The translations under genes and the position numbers were made by a program. A stretch of DNA of 10,558 nucleotides from CAMCVE01 sp039920645 (GTDB taxonomy: Bacteria; Bdellovibrionota; UBA2428). The stretch spans positions 1-10,558 of the forward strand of contig JBDSDI010000230.1 in NCBI GenBank assembly GCA_039920645.1, read 5' to 3'. How positions within the stretch are numbered: position 1 is the stretch's first letter; each line of letters starts with the position of its first letter. This document shows positions 1 to 7,125 of this stretch, one piece after another. The notes below the pieces were generated by a model. The model searched no databases. It was not told the DNA's origin and was given only the letters and a program-made list of their open reading frames with translations.

Positions 1-62
1 CAGTCGCTACACAGCCCCCAAATCCTGGAAAATAAAGCCGAGTTGCACGGGAATTGAGCGTG

Positions 63-1481
63 ATGAAGGGATTGTGGTCGTTGCTTTTGGGAGTCGTGCT
101 TGTTTCGAGCGCGCCAATGGCTTACGCCAAGCAGATGGCCGTTATGGCACCTCTTGTCGTTGGAGATCCGCACGATCTCACTACTGCCGCCAGCCGCGAG
201 GCGTGGTCGCAATTTCGGGACGACTTGCGCGCGGCCAAAGCCCGCGGTTTCGATTCCGTGAGCGTCGACGTCTGGTGGGGGCTTGTAGAATCGCGCGCTT
301 CCGGAAACTTCGATTGGACCTATTACGATAAGATGGCGTCCGTACTGCGCGAGGAAGGTCTCGACTGGATCGCTATTCTCTCCACGCATGCGTGTGGCGG
401 CAACGTCGGGGATAATTGCAATATTCCCCTTCCCGAATGGGTCTGGCGCAAAGCCGAAAATCTTTCCTACGTCAGTGAGTCCGGTGCCAACAGTCGCGAC
501 GTGGTCGCGCATTTTGCCGATGACGTCGTTATGGATGACTACAAACTTTTTTGGGGTGCCTTTAAAAATCGCTACCTCAACGTCGTTGCTCCAGTCGATG
601 CGAAGGGTCGCGTCTTAGAGCTTCACTTGAGTCTCGGCGCATCCGGCGAACTTCATTATCCCGCTTATCATGCACATGATGCCGGACATCCCGAGGCAGC
701 TTATCCCGAGCGCGGTCTTTTCCAAGGTCTCGGGCCGCGCGCAAACGACGAGTTCCGCGCTCAGCTCAAGACAAACTATGGAAATTCGATCGACGCTCTG
801 AATACCGCATGGGGAAGGCATCTGCGCAGTTTCGACGAAGTCTCGATCGAGACTGAAGTTGTAGGATTATCAGATAAGCTGAAGGCGAAAGCTTATGCCC
901 GCCCCGGCGCGCTTCGCGATCTGCTGAGCTGGTACAACGATTCCCTCGTAAATCACATGGAGCGCATGGTTCGCGGTGCGGTTCAAACCTTTGGCACTCA
1001 AAAAGTGATCGCCGTAAAAGTTCCTGGCATTCACTGGAATGCATCTCGTAGCGCTGAGCTGATGAATGGACTGCTTGATCCGCGCGAAGAAGCGGTGACG
1101 TGGAATTCCGTAGAGCGCGGCTTGGGTTATGCGAAAATTTTTGCCGAACTGCAAAGTCTGCAACGCGAAATTCCCGGATTGAAACTGAGAGCCTATATCA
1201 CGGCTGCCGCGACGGCGGATGCGCAAGTGCCATTCTCGAGGGCCGAGACCTTAGTACGCGCTTTCGCGCATCTCTCGGGGCAAAGCGGCGTTTCTCTAGG
1301 AATCGAGAATGCACTAGCGGGAGACGTCTATTCCGAAAATTCTCTAAGAATCCTCGAAGGACATCTCGGAGCCAGTCGCGCCGAGAGCGTTACGTTGCTT
1401 CGGCTTGAGGACGTGCTCCGAAGCCCGCTCATGACAGATGCTCGCTGTCATCGACTGCTGATGAAGCTCGCCGAGCCCTGA
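63..1481 (+). CDS. secreted beta-amylase (glycoside hydrolase family 14)
   Basis: Exo-acting hydrolase expected to release beta-maltose from the non-reducing ends of starch or glycogen-like alpha-1,4-glucans outside the cytoplasm. From ATG 63 the product is 472 residues. A signal peptide has a hydrophobic core at residues 4-18 and likely cleavage after AYA at 22. GH14 hallmarks appear in family order: VDVWWGLVE (Asp69), the STHACGG segment with His109 and Cys111, the flexible-lid loop GGNVGD (112-117), the ASGELHYPAY motif with the presumed catalytic acid Glu196, KVPGIHWN, and GIENAL with the presumed catalytic base Glu415. The protein ends soon after the catalytic barrel, so there is no starch-binding CBM20 domain. 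In-frame TTG 54 and GTG 60 are alternative starts; a weak GGGA at 49-52 suits GTG 60 or ATG 63 and is too close to TTG 54. The last 34 bases overlap a lipoprotein gene on the other strand. Family assignment is firm; substrate is inferred. Confidence 0.9.
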   Translation: MKGLWSLLLGVVLVSSAPMAYAKQMAVMAPLVVGDPHDLTTAASREAWSQFRDDLRAAKARGFDSVSVDVWWGLVESRASGNFDWTYYDKMASVLREEGLDWIAILSTHACGGNVGDNCNIPLPEWVWRKAENLSYVSESGANSRDVVAHFADDVVMDDYKLFWGAFKNRYLNVVAPVDAKGRVLELHLSLGASGELHYPAYHAHDAGHPEAAYPERGLFQGLGPRANDEFRAQLKTNYGNSIDALNTAWGRHLRSFDEVSIETEVVGLSDKLKAKAYARPGALRDLLSWYNDSLVNHMERMVRGAVQTFGTQKVIAVKVPGIHWNASRSAELMNGLLDPREEAVTWNSVERGLGYAKIFAELQSLQREIPGLKLRAYITAAATADAQVPFSRAETLVRAFAHLSGQSGVSLGIENALAGDVYSENSLRILEGHLGASRAESVTLLRLEDVLRSPLMTDARCHRLLMKLAEP

Positions 1482-1612
1482 TTCAGGCTCACATCGAAAC
1501 GATCCAACCGAGAGATTTTTTCACGAAGGCTTTGGTTGTGTTTGGAGCTCGCGCAGGCTCCTAAGGTCATTAAAAATATTCCTAAAAACAGGGACTTAAA
1601 TTGCTTATTCAT
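1448..1612 (-). CDS. small lipoprotein, 54 residues
   Basis: Short gene read on the minus strand from ATG (bases 1612-1610) to TGA (1450-1448). The product begins MNKQFKSLFLGIF, a basic n-region and hydrophobic core, followed by the lipobox LGAC with the lipidation cysteine at residue 20. The predicted mature lipoprotein is 35 residues, polar and charged (SLREKISRLDRFDVSLNQG). A perfect AGGAGG SD (1617-1622) lies four bases from the ATG, and an extended -10 promoter lies just upstream. It is divergent from the TetR-efflux operon and overlaps the beta-amylase 3' end by 34 bases. Residue +2 after the cysteine is Ala rather than Asp, so outer-membrane sorting would be expected by the E. coli Lol rule. 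I do not recognise a family; the size resembles entericidin-like or other small envelope lipoproteins. Existence is well supported by SD, lipobox and promoter; function is unknown. Confidence 0.75.
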   Translation of the reverse strand: MNKQFKSLFLGIFLMTLGACASSKHNQSLREKISRLDRFDVSLNQGSASFISSR

Positions 1613-1637
1613 AGTGCCTCCTGTTCATTTGACCCCT

Positions 1638-1646
1638 ATTTTAGCA
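1638..1646 (-). promoter_or_regulatory. extended -10 promoter for the small lipoprotein gene
   Basis: Read on the minus strand the sequence is TGCTAAAAT, a TGN extension followed by a -10 hexamer one base from TATAAT. No good -35 lies 17 or 18 bases upstream, which is tolerated by extended -10 promoters. The predicted start of transcription near 1631 would leave a leader of about 20 bases carrying the AGGAGG SD. Inferred from consensus only. Confidence 0.45.
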
Positions 1647-1670
1647 CTCCCGGTTAAAGAGGGTGAGCGG

Positions 1671-1703
1671 CGTTTAAGCTTCGGCGCGTCGGCCCTTTAA
1701 ACG
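1671..1703. repeat. inverted repeat CGTTTAA / TTAAACG in the divergent control region
   Basis: CGTTTAA at 1671-1677 is the exact reverse complement of TTAAACG at 1697-1703, with 19 bases between. The half-sites share GTTTAA/TTAAAC with the operator-like repeats just downstream, so this may be a further weaker binding site for the same TetR protein, lying between the two divergent promoters. It could equally be chance in an AT-rich stretch. Confidence 0.35.
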
Positions 1704-1711
1704 TCTTAATT

Positions 1712-1748
1712 AAACATTTGTTTGATTTAAAACATACGTTTGATTTAA
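1712..1748 (+). promoter_or_regulatory. tandem operator-like repeats upstream of the TetR gene
   Basis: Two 19-base copies, AAACATTTGTTTGATTTAA (1712-1730) and AAACATACGTTTGATTTAA (1730-1748), match at 17 of 19 positions and are set 18 bases apart. Each contains an inverted AAAC-N4-GTTT core, extended toward TTAAAC/GTTTGA in the first copy. Dyad sites of this kind next to a tetR gene are typical autoregulatory operators. The second copy runs into the presumed -10 of the operon, so binding would block polymerase. The repeats are seen directly; the regulator is inferred from position. Confidence 0.6.
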
Positions 1749-1751
1749 TAT
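1722..1751 (+). promoter_or_regulatory. possible promoter of the TetR-efflux operon
   Basis: TAATAT at 1746-1751 is a good -10 match, with TTTGAT at 1722-1727 as a weak -35 at an 18-base spacing. Transcription would begin near 1758, at the first possible ATG of the TetR gene. That makes either a leaderless message or use of the later ATG at 1788 likely. The promoter is embedded in the tandem operator repeats, as expected for autorepression. Confidence 0.35.
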
Positions 1752-1757
1752 GAGCTT

Positions 1758-2414
1758 ATGAAGACTTTAAGGATGCGCAAGGGAAGCATGGACGATTCCA
1801 GCCGCGAGAAGCTGTTGTCTGCGGCCACAAAGCTCTTTTCGAAGAAGGGTTTTGACCGTGTTTCTATCCGTGACATCGCCAAGGAGAGCGGATGCAACAT
1901 CTGCCTCGTGAGCTACTATTTCGGTGGCAAAGAAAAACTCTATCTCAATATTTTCGAAGCTTTCTTTGCACGCGTCGGCAAATATCTTGATGCCGCGCAT
2001 ACGGCCCATGCCGATCTCGACAAACCCATTACTCGTGAGGAATTTGAAACGGGCGTGAGCGAGAAGATCCGTTTCATGGTCGACGAATTTTTGCGTTATC
2101 CCGAGTTGAAGATCCTGATGCATCGCGAAGTGATGGACGGGTTCCCGCACACGAAAAAAGTTTTTGACGAACATCTTGGCAAGGTCAAGACCGGCGCAGG
2201 CAATATTTACGAACGCGCGAAGCGCTCCGGACTGCTTAAAGCGAAGATCGACGGAGCAACGTTTGCAATTCTTTTAACTCGCTCGGTAGAAGCCTATTTT
2301 GTGGCGCGGATGTTCGCAAAACCCATTCAAGAAATGGGCATCGATCCTGTTAAGAATACGGATCTTTTTGTCGAACAGATCGAGGAAATTTTTCTTAGAG
2401 GAGCTCTCAAGTGA
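1758..2414 (+). CDS. TetR-family transcriptional repressor
   Basis: Probable ligand-responsive repressor of its own operon. The N-terminal helix-turn-helix occupies about residues 15-62, with recognition region SIRDIAKESGCNICLVSYYFGGKEKLY. The NI..VSYYFG form resembles the CecR/YbiH (DUF1956) branch more than the usual STGTLYYHF. The rest is an alpha-helical ligand-binding and dimerisation domain typical in size for the family (218 residues in total). The start is uncertain: ATG 1758 has only a poor SD, ATG 1773 sits directly on AAGG, and ATG 1788 (giving MDDSSREKLL) follows AAGGGAAG and fits the predicted transcription start better. The stop TGA overlaps the GTG of the outer-membrane factor gene, so repressor and pump are translationally coupled. 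Tandem dyad repeats in front support autoregulation. Family is firm; ligand and the CecR-like placement are inference. Confidence 0.9.
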   Translation: MKTLRMRKGSMDDSSREKLLSAATKLFSKKGFDRVSIRDIAKESGCNICLVSYYFGGKEKLYLNIFEAFFARVGKYLDAAHTAHADLDKPITREEFETGVSEKIRFMVDEFLRYPELKILMHREVMDGFPHTKKVFDEHLGKVKTGAGNIYERAKRSGLLKAKIDGATFAILLTRSVEAYFVARMFAKPIQEMGIDPVKNTDLFVEQIEEIFLRGALK

Positions 2415-3874
2415 ACAATAGATTGTGGTGGTGGAAAGTGACAAGTTACTTGCGTTGGGCGATTGCGGCCGCTGGTTTAATTTACGTCGTGGGCGCGAAA
2501 GCGGACTCGTCGACCTGGGACTTGGATGCCTACCTGAAACAAGTTTCCAGTAACAATGCGCTGATCCAATCCTCGCGACTTCAGAAAGAGGCCGCTGCGC
2601 TGAAGAAGCATCAAGGAGATCTCCAAGAGCTTTCGCCTTTCCTTCAAGTCGAAGGCGGCTACGTGAACGATGGCACCGAGACCGCGATCCCAGCTCAACA
2701 GGGAAAGCGCACGATTACGAAATTCTATTCGCTTGGAGTTTCTCAGAAGTTCTCAACCGGCACGACGGTCTCTGTCGGTTGGTCTCAGAACAATACGGAC
2801 ATCGACGGGCTCGCATTTCCTTTCACGCCCGCATGGGATTCGCGCTACACGCTGGGCGTGAGCCAGTCTCTATGGAAAGACGGCTTCGGTCGTGGCGTCG
2901 GCCTTCGGCACGAGCGCGAAGACGCTCAAGAACGCGTGAGTGTTTTGACGGCCGAACTTCAGGAACGCCAGGCGCTCATCGACGCGGAAAGCGCTTACTG
3001 GGATCTTGCGGTCCAAGTTCTCGACCGCGATGAAAAAGCCAATGCGCTGGCGCGCGCTGAAAAAATTCATGCCTGGACCAAACGTCGTCTGGACAGTGGT
3101 ATCGGCGATCGCGCCGACCGCCTGCAGATCGAAAGCCTCATCGCATCTCGGCGCCTGGCTCAAATCAACAGCGCGGACTCCTATGAAAACGCTCGCAAGA
3201 GATTTGCTGACGCTCTGGGAACGGCTAGCGCCGAAGTTGGAACGCTCAATGCCGACATTCTCATGAACTCTCGGCCTCTTTCCCCCGGCGAAGGCAAAGA
3301 TCCGAATCGCCTCGATATGTGGATTCAGAGCTATGCTGCGAAGATCAGCGAGACCGCGGCACGAGAAACCCAAGAAATGCTTCGCCCCGACCTCGCACTC
3401 ACGGGGGCCTTTGGCGCGAACGCCCGCGACCCCGGAATCGGAACCTCGACGAGCGATGCTTTTGCCAGCGACACCTCTTTCTACAAGGTGGGCCTCAAGC
3501 TCTCTATGAGTCTCGATTTCGGTTTGAAGCACAACTTGCGGGCGGCGGCCGACGCCGAAGCCAAAGCCGCTCGTATGAAGAGCAACAAGCTTAGTCGCGA
3601 CACTGCCAGCTCCTGGGACGAGATCGTTCGTCGCCACAAAGAACTTGGCAACAGCATCGATGCGATGGAAGTCCTCGTGAAAGCGCAGCAGGCCCAGCTC
3701 GACCGCGAGCAAGAACGCCTGTCGACAGGGCGTTCGACGACTTTCCAGGTCATCACCTTCGAGCAATCCGTCGCAGATACCAAATTCAGTCTTTTGCAGC
3801 TCCGAGCTGCTCAACGTAAATTAGAGGCGGCAAGCCGCCTCTATATGACTCAAAACGCCGTGGAGGCCCTGTGA
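2411..3874 (+). CDS. TolC-like outer-membrane efflux channel
   Basis: Outer-membrane factor expected to form a trimeric beta-barrel plus alpha-helical periplasmic tunnel that passes RND-pump substrates out of the cell. The 487-residue product opens with a long signal peptide (hydrophobic core about residues 16-28, cleavage near AKA at 32). Two similar halves follow, each with helical segments rich in Ala, Glu, Arg and Gln (for example ALIDAESAYWDLAVQVLDR, and the closing VKAQQAQLDREQERLSTGR). The halves also have barrel strands (YSLGVSQKFSTGTTVSVGW, YTLGVSQSLWKDGFGRG, FYKVGLKLSMSLDFGLK). The motif RLDSGIGDRADRLQIESL is characteristic of the OEP repeat. The GTG start overlaps the TetR stop as GTGA and has AGAGGAG at 2397-2403, seven bases upstream. 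The stop overlaps the RND start in the same way. Family is firm; the partner is inferred from adjacency. Confidence 0.9.
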   Translation: MNNRLWWWKVTSYLRWAIAAAGLIYVVGAKADSSTWDLDAYLKQVSSNNALIQSSRLQKEAAALKKHQGDLQELSPFLQVEGGYVNDGTETAIPAQQGKRTITKFYSLGVSQKFSTGTTVSVGWSQNNTDIDGLAFPFTPAWDSRYTLGVSQSLWKDGFGRGVGLRHEREDAQERVSVLTAELQERQALIDAESAYWDLAVQVLDRDEKANALARAEKIHAWTKRRLDSGIGDRADRLQIESLIASRRLAQINSADSYENARKRFADALGTASAEVGTLNADILMNSRPLSPGEGKDPNRLDMWIQSYAAKISETAARETQEMLRPDLALTGAFGANARDPGIGTSTSDAFASDTSFYKVGLKLSMSLDFGLKHNLRAAADAEAKAARMKSNKLSRDTASSWDEIVRRHKELGNSIDAMEVLVKAQQAQLDREQERLSTGRSTTFQVITFEQSVADTKFSLLQLRAAQRKLEAASRLYMTQNAVEAL

Positions 3875-6800
3875 GCTTAGCCGATCTCAGTATTAAACGT
3901 CCCGTGTTCATCACGAGTATCGTCATCATTATGATTACGGTCGGGCTCTTGAGTTTGAAAAAGCTCGGGGTCGATCTTTTCCCGGACGTCACGATTCCCG
4001 TACTTTCCGTGCAGACGGTGTATCCCGGCGCTTCCCCTTACGACGTCGAAAGCCTGGTCTCCAAACCCTTAGAAGATGAAATGGGATCACTCCCCGGATT
4101 AAAGCTCATCTCGTCGACGAATCTCGAGAGCGTCTCAATCGTCGTGGTGGAATTCAACTACGGCACCGATATCAAGGACGCCGAACAGCAATTGCGCGGC
4201 CGTCTTACGAAAGTCAGAAACCAGCTTCCTACCGAAATCGAAGAACCGATCATCCGTCGTATCGACCCTGCCGATCAACCGATTGTGCGCGTTGCGGTTT
4301 CGGCGAAAGTGGATCCTGCGAAACTTTTCGATGCCGCAGACCTTATGGTGAGGCCTGAGCTTGAGCGTGTCAGTGGAGTGGGTCTCGTCGACGTCGTGGG
4401 CGGTCGCAAGCGCGAAGTCCACGTGACCGTCGATAAAGATAAGCTCGATCGCTACGAACTCAGCATGCAGCAGATCGCCGGACGCTTGGGCGCAAGCTCC
4501 AAGAACGTCCCCATGGGTAAGATCTCTTCGGGTTCGCAGGAGACCATCTTCCGCACGTTGGGTGAATTCAACACTCTGAAATCTGTTTCCGAAGTCGCCG
4601 TAAACTTCTTCGGTTCCGATCGCGCAGTTCGCGTTCGCGATATTGGTACGGTGACCGACGGTCTCGAAAAAGAGAAAACCCGCGCGGTCGTCAACGGCGA
4701 GCCTGCGCTCTTCCTCGACGTATATCGTCAAGCGGGCACCAACACCGCCAACGTTGCGGATAATGTGAAAGCGCGTCTCGCGAACATCGAGCAGCTCCTT
4801 CACTCCAAAGGGATCGACGCAAAACTGAACGTCGTGCGCGATGGAGCCGATCAGATTCGCGCAAACGTAGCGGACGTTTATGAGACAATCCTCATCGGTA
4901 TCTTTCTGTGTATCGTCGTGGTCTTCTTCTTCCTGGGAAGTTTAAAATCGACCCTCATTACTGGGCTTGCGCTTCCGAACTCGCTGCTTGGAGCTTTCGT
5001 CCTGATGTATCTCATGGGTTTCACCGTGAACATGATGACGCTTCTCGCGCTGACACTCGCCGTTGGTCTCCTTATCGACGACGCAATCGTCGTTCGAGAA
5101 AATATCTTCCGTCACATGGCCATGGGTAAAGAGCCCAAGAAGGCTGCCGCCGACGGGACCAACGAAGTCGCTATGGCCGTTATCGCCGTCACCATCGTCA
5201 TTATGGCCGTCTTCGGTCCGATATCTTTCCTAAGTGGCACGGTGGGGCAATTCTTCAAGCAATTCGGTCTGACGGTCGTCTTCGCTATGGCGATTTCTCT
5301 CTTCGACGCGATGACCGTAGCTCCGATGCTCTCGGCTTACTGGGGCGGCGGACACCACGGACCTGGAGACGGTTTCGTAGGAAAAATCTTGAAGGGCTTC
5401 GATGTCTTTCAAACCAAGCTCGAAGATCTCTACGAAAAGGCTCTGAAATGGACCATTCTTCATCCGAAGACAATCATCACCCTCGCGATCGTTCTCTTTA
5501 TCGGTTCCGTCAGTCTCGCGAAGTTCATTCCGAAAACTTTTCTACCCGCGGCGGAAAATGGAATCTTCCAAGTCAGTCTTGACGCCCCTCCCGGAACTTC
5601 GCTCGAAAAAATGGCGGAGATCGCCGGTCGCGTCGACGAGGAAGTTCGTAAACATCCTGCTGTCCTTCTCTCGGCCCTTACTGTTGGAACCAAGGATGGC
5701 GAAGCGAACAAGTCGTCGATCTTTGTGCAGTTGAAACCCTTCAAGCAGCGCACGGCGAGCACCTCGCAGACCAAGACGGACATGCGTACGGGACTTGCGC
5801 ATTTTTCCGGAGAGGCCATCGTTAAGGTCGGTGACTACGATGCTTTCGGCGGCGGTCAGCGTCCCTTCACGATGAACGTGTCGGGAACCGACCTCGATGA
5901 GTTGTCGAAGTACGTTCAAGAGACGCTGCTTCCCGAAATGAAGCAAATCCAAGGCTTCGTCGATGTTGATACCAATTACCGCACGGGCAAGCCTGAGTTC
6001 CAAATCGTCTTCGACCGCGAGCACGCCGAAGAGCTGGGAGTCTCGACGGTCTCGGCGGGGGCCGAGCTGCGCGGCCGCATGGAAGGTCTCATTCCTGCCG
6101 TGCTTCGCGACCAAGGAAACGAATACGACATTCGCGTTATGTTCCCCGACGCGGAACAAGATATTCGCAAGGAATTCAAGCAAACGCGTGTCCCCAACGT
6201 GAACGGTAACCTCGTCTATCTTTCTCGTGTCGCCGAGGGTCGCGACGTGCTGGGCTATTCGCAAATCAACCGTGTGAACAAAGCGCGTAACATTGTGATC
6301 TCGGGCGACATCGGTCCAACAGGTGCGCTGGGCGATATCATTAACAAGACGACGGATATTCTCGCCAAGAATCCTCCTCCGGCGGGAGTAACCACTCAGT
6401 TCGTGGGGCAGGCCGAGAACTTCAAGGAACTCATGGAGAGTATGGTTATTGCGATCGGACTTGGAGTCCTGTTGATCTACCTCGTCATCGCGTCGCTCTA
6501 TGAAAGTTTCATTACTCCGTTCACGATCCTGCTCGCCCTACCGATGGCCGTTTCAGGAGCTTTTGGCTCGTTGCTGATTTTCCACAAGACGATCGATATC
6601 TTCTCAATGATCGGATTTGTGATGCTGATGGGCGTCGCTGCGAAGAACTCCATTCTTCTCGTCGACTATACCCTTCAACTCGAACGCGATCATGACATGA
6701 ACCGTTTCGACGCTCTCGTGAAGGCCTGCCGCACGCGTCTGCGCCCGATTCTCATGACCAGTCTTGCGCTTATCGCGGGAACCATCCCTCTTGCGGTGGG

Positions 6801-7032
6801 CCTTACGGAAGCGTCCTCGCAGCGGACGTCCATGGGTGTCGCGATCATCGGCGGCGTCGTGAGTTCGACGCTTCTCACGCTGCTCGTCGTACCCGCGGCT
6901 TACGGGTTCATTGACGACTTCCGCAAGTGGTCGCTCAAGTTGGCGTATCGCATTGCGGGTCAAAAGCAGCCCGTAGCGGCGGCGAAGAAAAACTTGCCAG
7001 CTTCGGAAGCCGAAGCTACAATCAGTCACTGA
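3871..7032 (+). CDS. RND-family efflux transporter (AcrB/MexB superfamily)
   Basis: Proton-driven inner-membrane pump that takes compounds from the periplasm or membrane and passes them to an outer-membrane channel. The 1053-residue length is normal for the family. The N-terminus SIKRPVFITSIVIIMITVG is TM1, followed by the usual porter domain (about 30-335), TM2-6 (about 338-500), a second porter domain, and TM8-12 (about 860-1020). Proton-relay residues are present: Asp403-Asp404 in LLIDDAIVVREN (TM4), Lys925 in GVAAKNSILLVDY (TM10) and Thr963 in PILMTSLALIAGTIP (TM11). The GTG start overlaps the channel stop, with GGAGG at 3862-3866. No membrane-fusion adaptor lies on either side, so the operon lacks one of three expected parts. 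HAE-type drug export is more likely than CzcA-type metal export on general sequence feel, but substrate cannot be read from the sequence. Confidence 0.93.
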   Translation: MSLADLSIKRPVFITSIVIIMITVGLLSLKKLGVDLFPDVTIPVLSVQTVYPGASPYDVESLVSKPLEDEMGSLPGLKLISSTNLESVSIVVVEFNYGTDIKDAEQQLRGRLTKVRNQLPTEIEEPIIRRIDPADQPIVRVAVSAKVDPAKLFDAADLMVRPELERVSGVGLVDVVGGRKREVHVTVDKDKLDRYELSMQQIAGRLGASSKNVPMGKISSGSQETIFRTLGEFNTLKSVSEVAVNFFGSDRAVRVRDIGTVTDGLEKEKTRAVVNGEPALFLDVYRQAGTNTANVADNVKARLANIEQLLHSKGIDAKLNVVRDGADQIRANVADVYETILIGIFLCIVVVFFFLGSLKSTLITGLALPNSLLGAFVLMYLMGFTVNMMTLLALTLAVGLLIDDAIVVRENIFRHMAMGKEPKKAAADGTNEVAMAVIAVTIVIMAVFGPISFLSGTVGQFFKQFGLTVVFAMAISLFDAMTVAPMLSAYWGGGHHGPGDGFVGKILKGFDVFQTKLEDLYEKALKWTILHPKTIITLAIVLFIGSVSLAKFIPKTFLPAAENGIFQVSLDAPPGTSLEKMAEIAGRVDEEVRKHPAVLLSALTVGTKDGEANKSSIFVQLKPFKQRTASTSQTKTDMRTGLAHFSGEAIVKVGDYDAFGGGQRPFTMNVSGTDLDELSKYVQETLLPEMKQIQGFVDVDTNYRTGKPEFQIVFDREHAEELGVSTVSAGAELRGRMEGLIPAVLRDQGNEYDIRVMFPDAEQDIRKEFKQTRVPNVNGNLVYLSRVAEGRDVLGYSQINRVNKARNIVISGDIGPTGALGDIINKTTDILAKNPPPAGVTTQFVGQAENFKELMESMVIAIGLGVLLIYLVIASLYESFITPFTILLALPMAVSGAFGSLLIFHKTIDIFSMIGFVMLMGVAAKNSILLVDYTLQLERDHDMNRFDALVKACRTRLRPILMTSLALIAGTIPLAVGLTEASSQRTSMGVAIIGGVVSSTLLTLLVVPAAYGFIDDFRKWSLKLAYRIAGQKQPVAAAKKNLPASEAEATISH

Positions 7033-7067
7033 CACATATCGCATCATCTAAAAGGAGGGCTCGTAAA

Positions 7068-7112
7068 ATGAAAAATATCTGCAAAAAAACGGGCCCCTCC
7101 GTGCGTCGTTGA
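7068..7112 (+). CDS. 14-codon leader-type ORF
   Basis: ATG 7068 lies eight bases after GGAGGG and encodes MKNICKKTGPSVRR before TGA 7110-7112. The SD is the strongest in the window, which makes translation plausible. The ORF lies inside the alternative-hairpin region, so ribosome movement along it would decide which fold forms, as with attenuator leader peptides. It begins 35 bases after the RND stop. The same frame continues past the TGA into a hydrophobic signal-peptide-like stretch up to TAA 7194-7196, so it may instead be the start of a broken gene. Function unknown. Confidence 0.4.
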   Translation: MKNICKKTGPSVRR

Positions 7113-7125
7113 CGGAAGCCACCCG
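7083..7125 (-). terminator. intrinsic-terminator-like hairpin on the minus strand
   Basis: Read on the minus strand, CGGGT and CTTCCGT (7125-7112) pair with ACGGAGG and GCCCG (7102-7090), giving 5 and 7 pairs (two of them G-U) separated by a small internal loop, with a 9-base loop. Seven T residues follow directly (A tract 7083-7089 on the plus strand). It would stop antisense transcription before it enters the RND gene. No minus-strand gene is seen immediately upstream of it, so its role is uncertain. Confidence 0.4.

Larger units (their letters stand above)
7051..7125 (+). ncRNA. possible leader or switch RNA with alternative hairpins
   Basis: A perfect SD (AAAGGAGGG, 7051-7059) heads a region with two incompatible folds. 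In the first, GGAGGGCTCGT (7054-7064) pairs with ACGGGCCCCTCC (7089-7100) through 11 pairs with one bulged C and one G-U, hiding the SD. In the second, the same 7090-7102 strand pairs with downstream 7112-7118 (ACGGAAG) and 7122-7125 (CCCG). Such a choice of partners is typical of attenuators and translation switches. The 24-base A-rich loop of the first hairpin contains the ATG of a 14-codon ORF. I do not recognise a known riboswitch class. The pairing is seen; function is inference. Confidence 0.35.

Noticed and set aside
1..62. Upstream promoter or partial gene before the beta-amylase
   Set aside because: The stretch is short and I find no persuasive -35/-10 pair or recognisable coding end in it.
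870..1226. Minus-strand open frame inside the beta-amylase gene
   Set aside because: The plus-strand frame carries conserved GH14 motifs across the same bases, so this is a shadow.
1466..1490. Possible terminator for the beta-amylase gene around GAGCCCTGATTCAGGCTC
   Set aside because: The stem is short and bulged, no T run follows it, and the bases are coding on the minus strand in the small lipoprotein gene.
2870..3814. Long minus-strand open frame (314 codons) opposite the TolC-like gene
   Set aside because: It is the antisense shadow of a gene with strong GC bias at third positions; the sense frame has clear OEP motifs and a signal peptide, while the antisense product has no recognisable domain.
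5542..6264. Minus-strand open frame of 240 codons opposite the RND gene, with others at 4135-4803 and 6604-7047
   Set aside because: All lie fully or almost fully inside the firmly assigned RND gene and show no family motif; they are shadow frames.
7110..7112. TGA in the signal-like frame as a selenocysteine codon
   Set aside because: I see no convincing stem-loop of SECIS type directly downstream, and a selenocysteine in the n-region of an export signal would make no sense.
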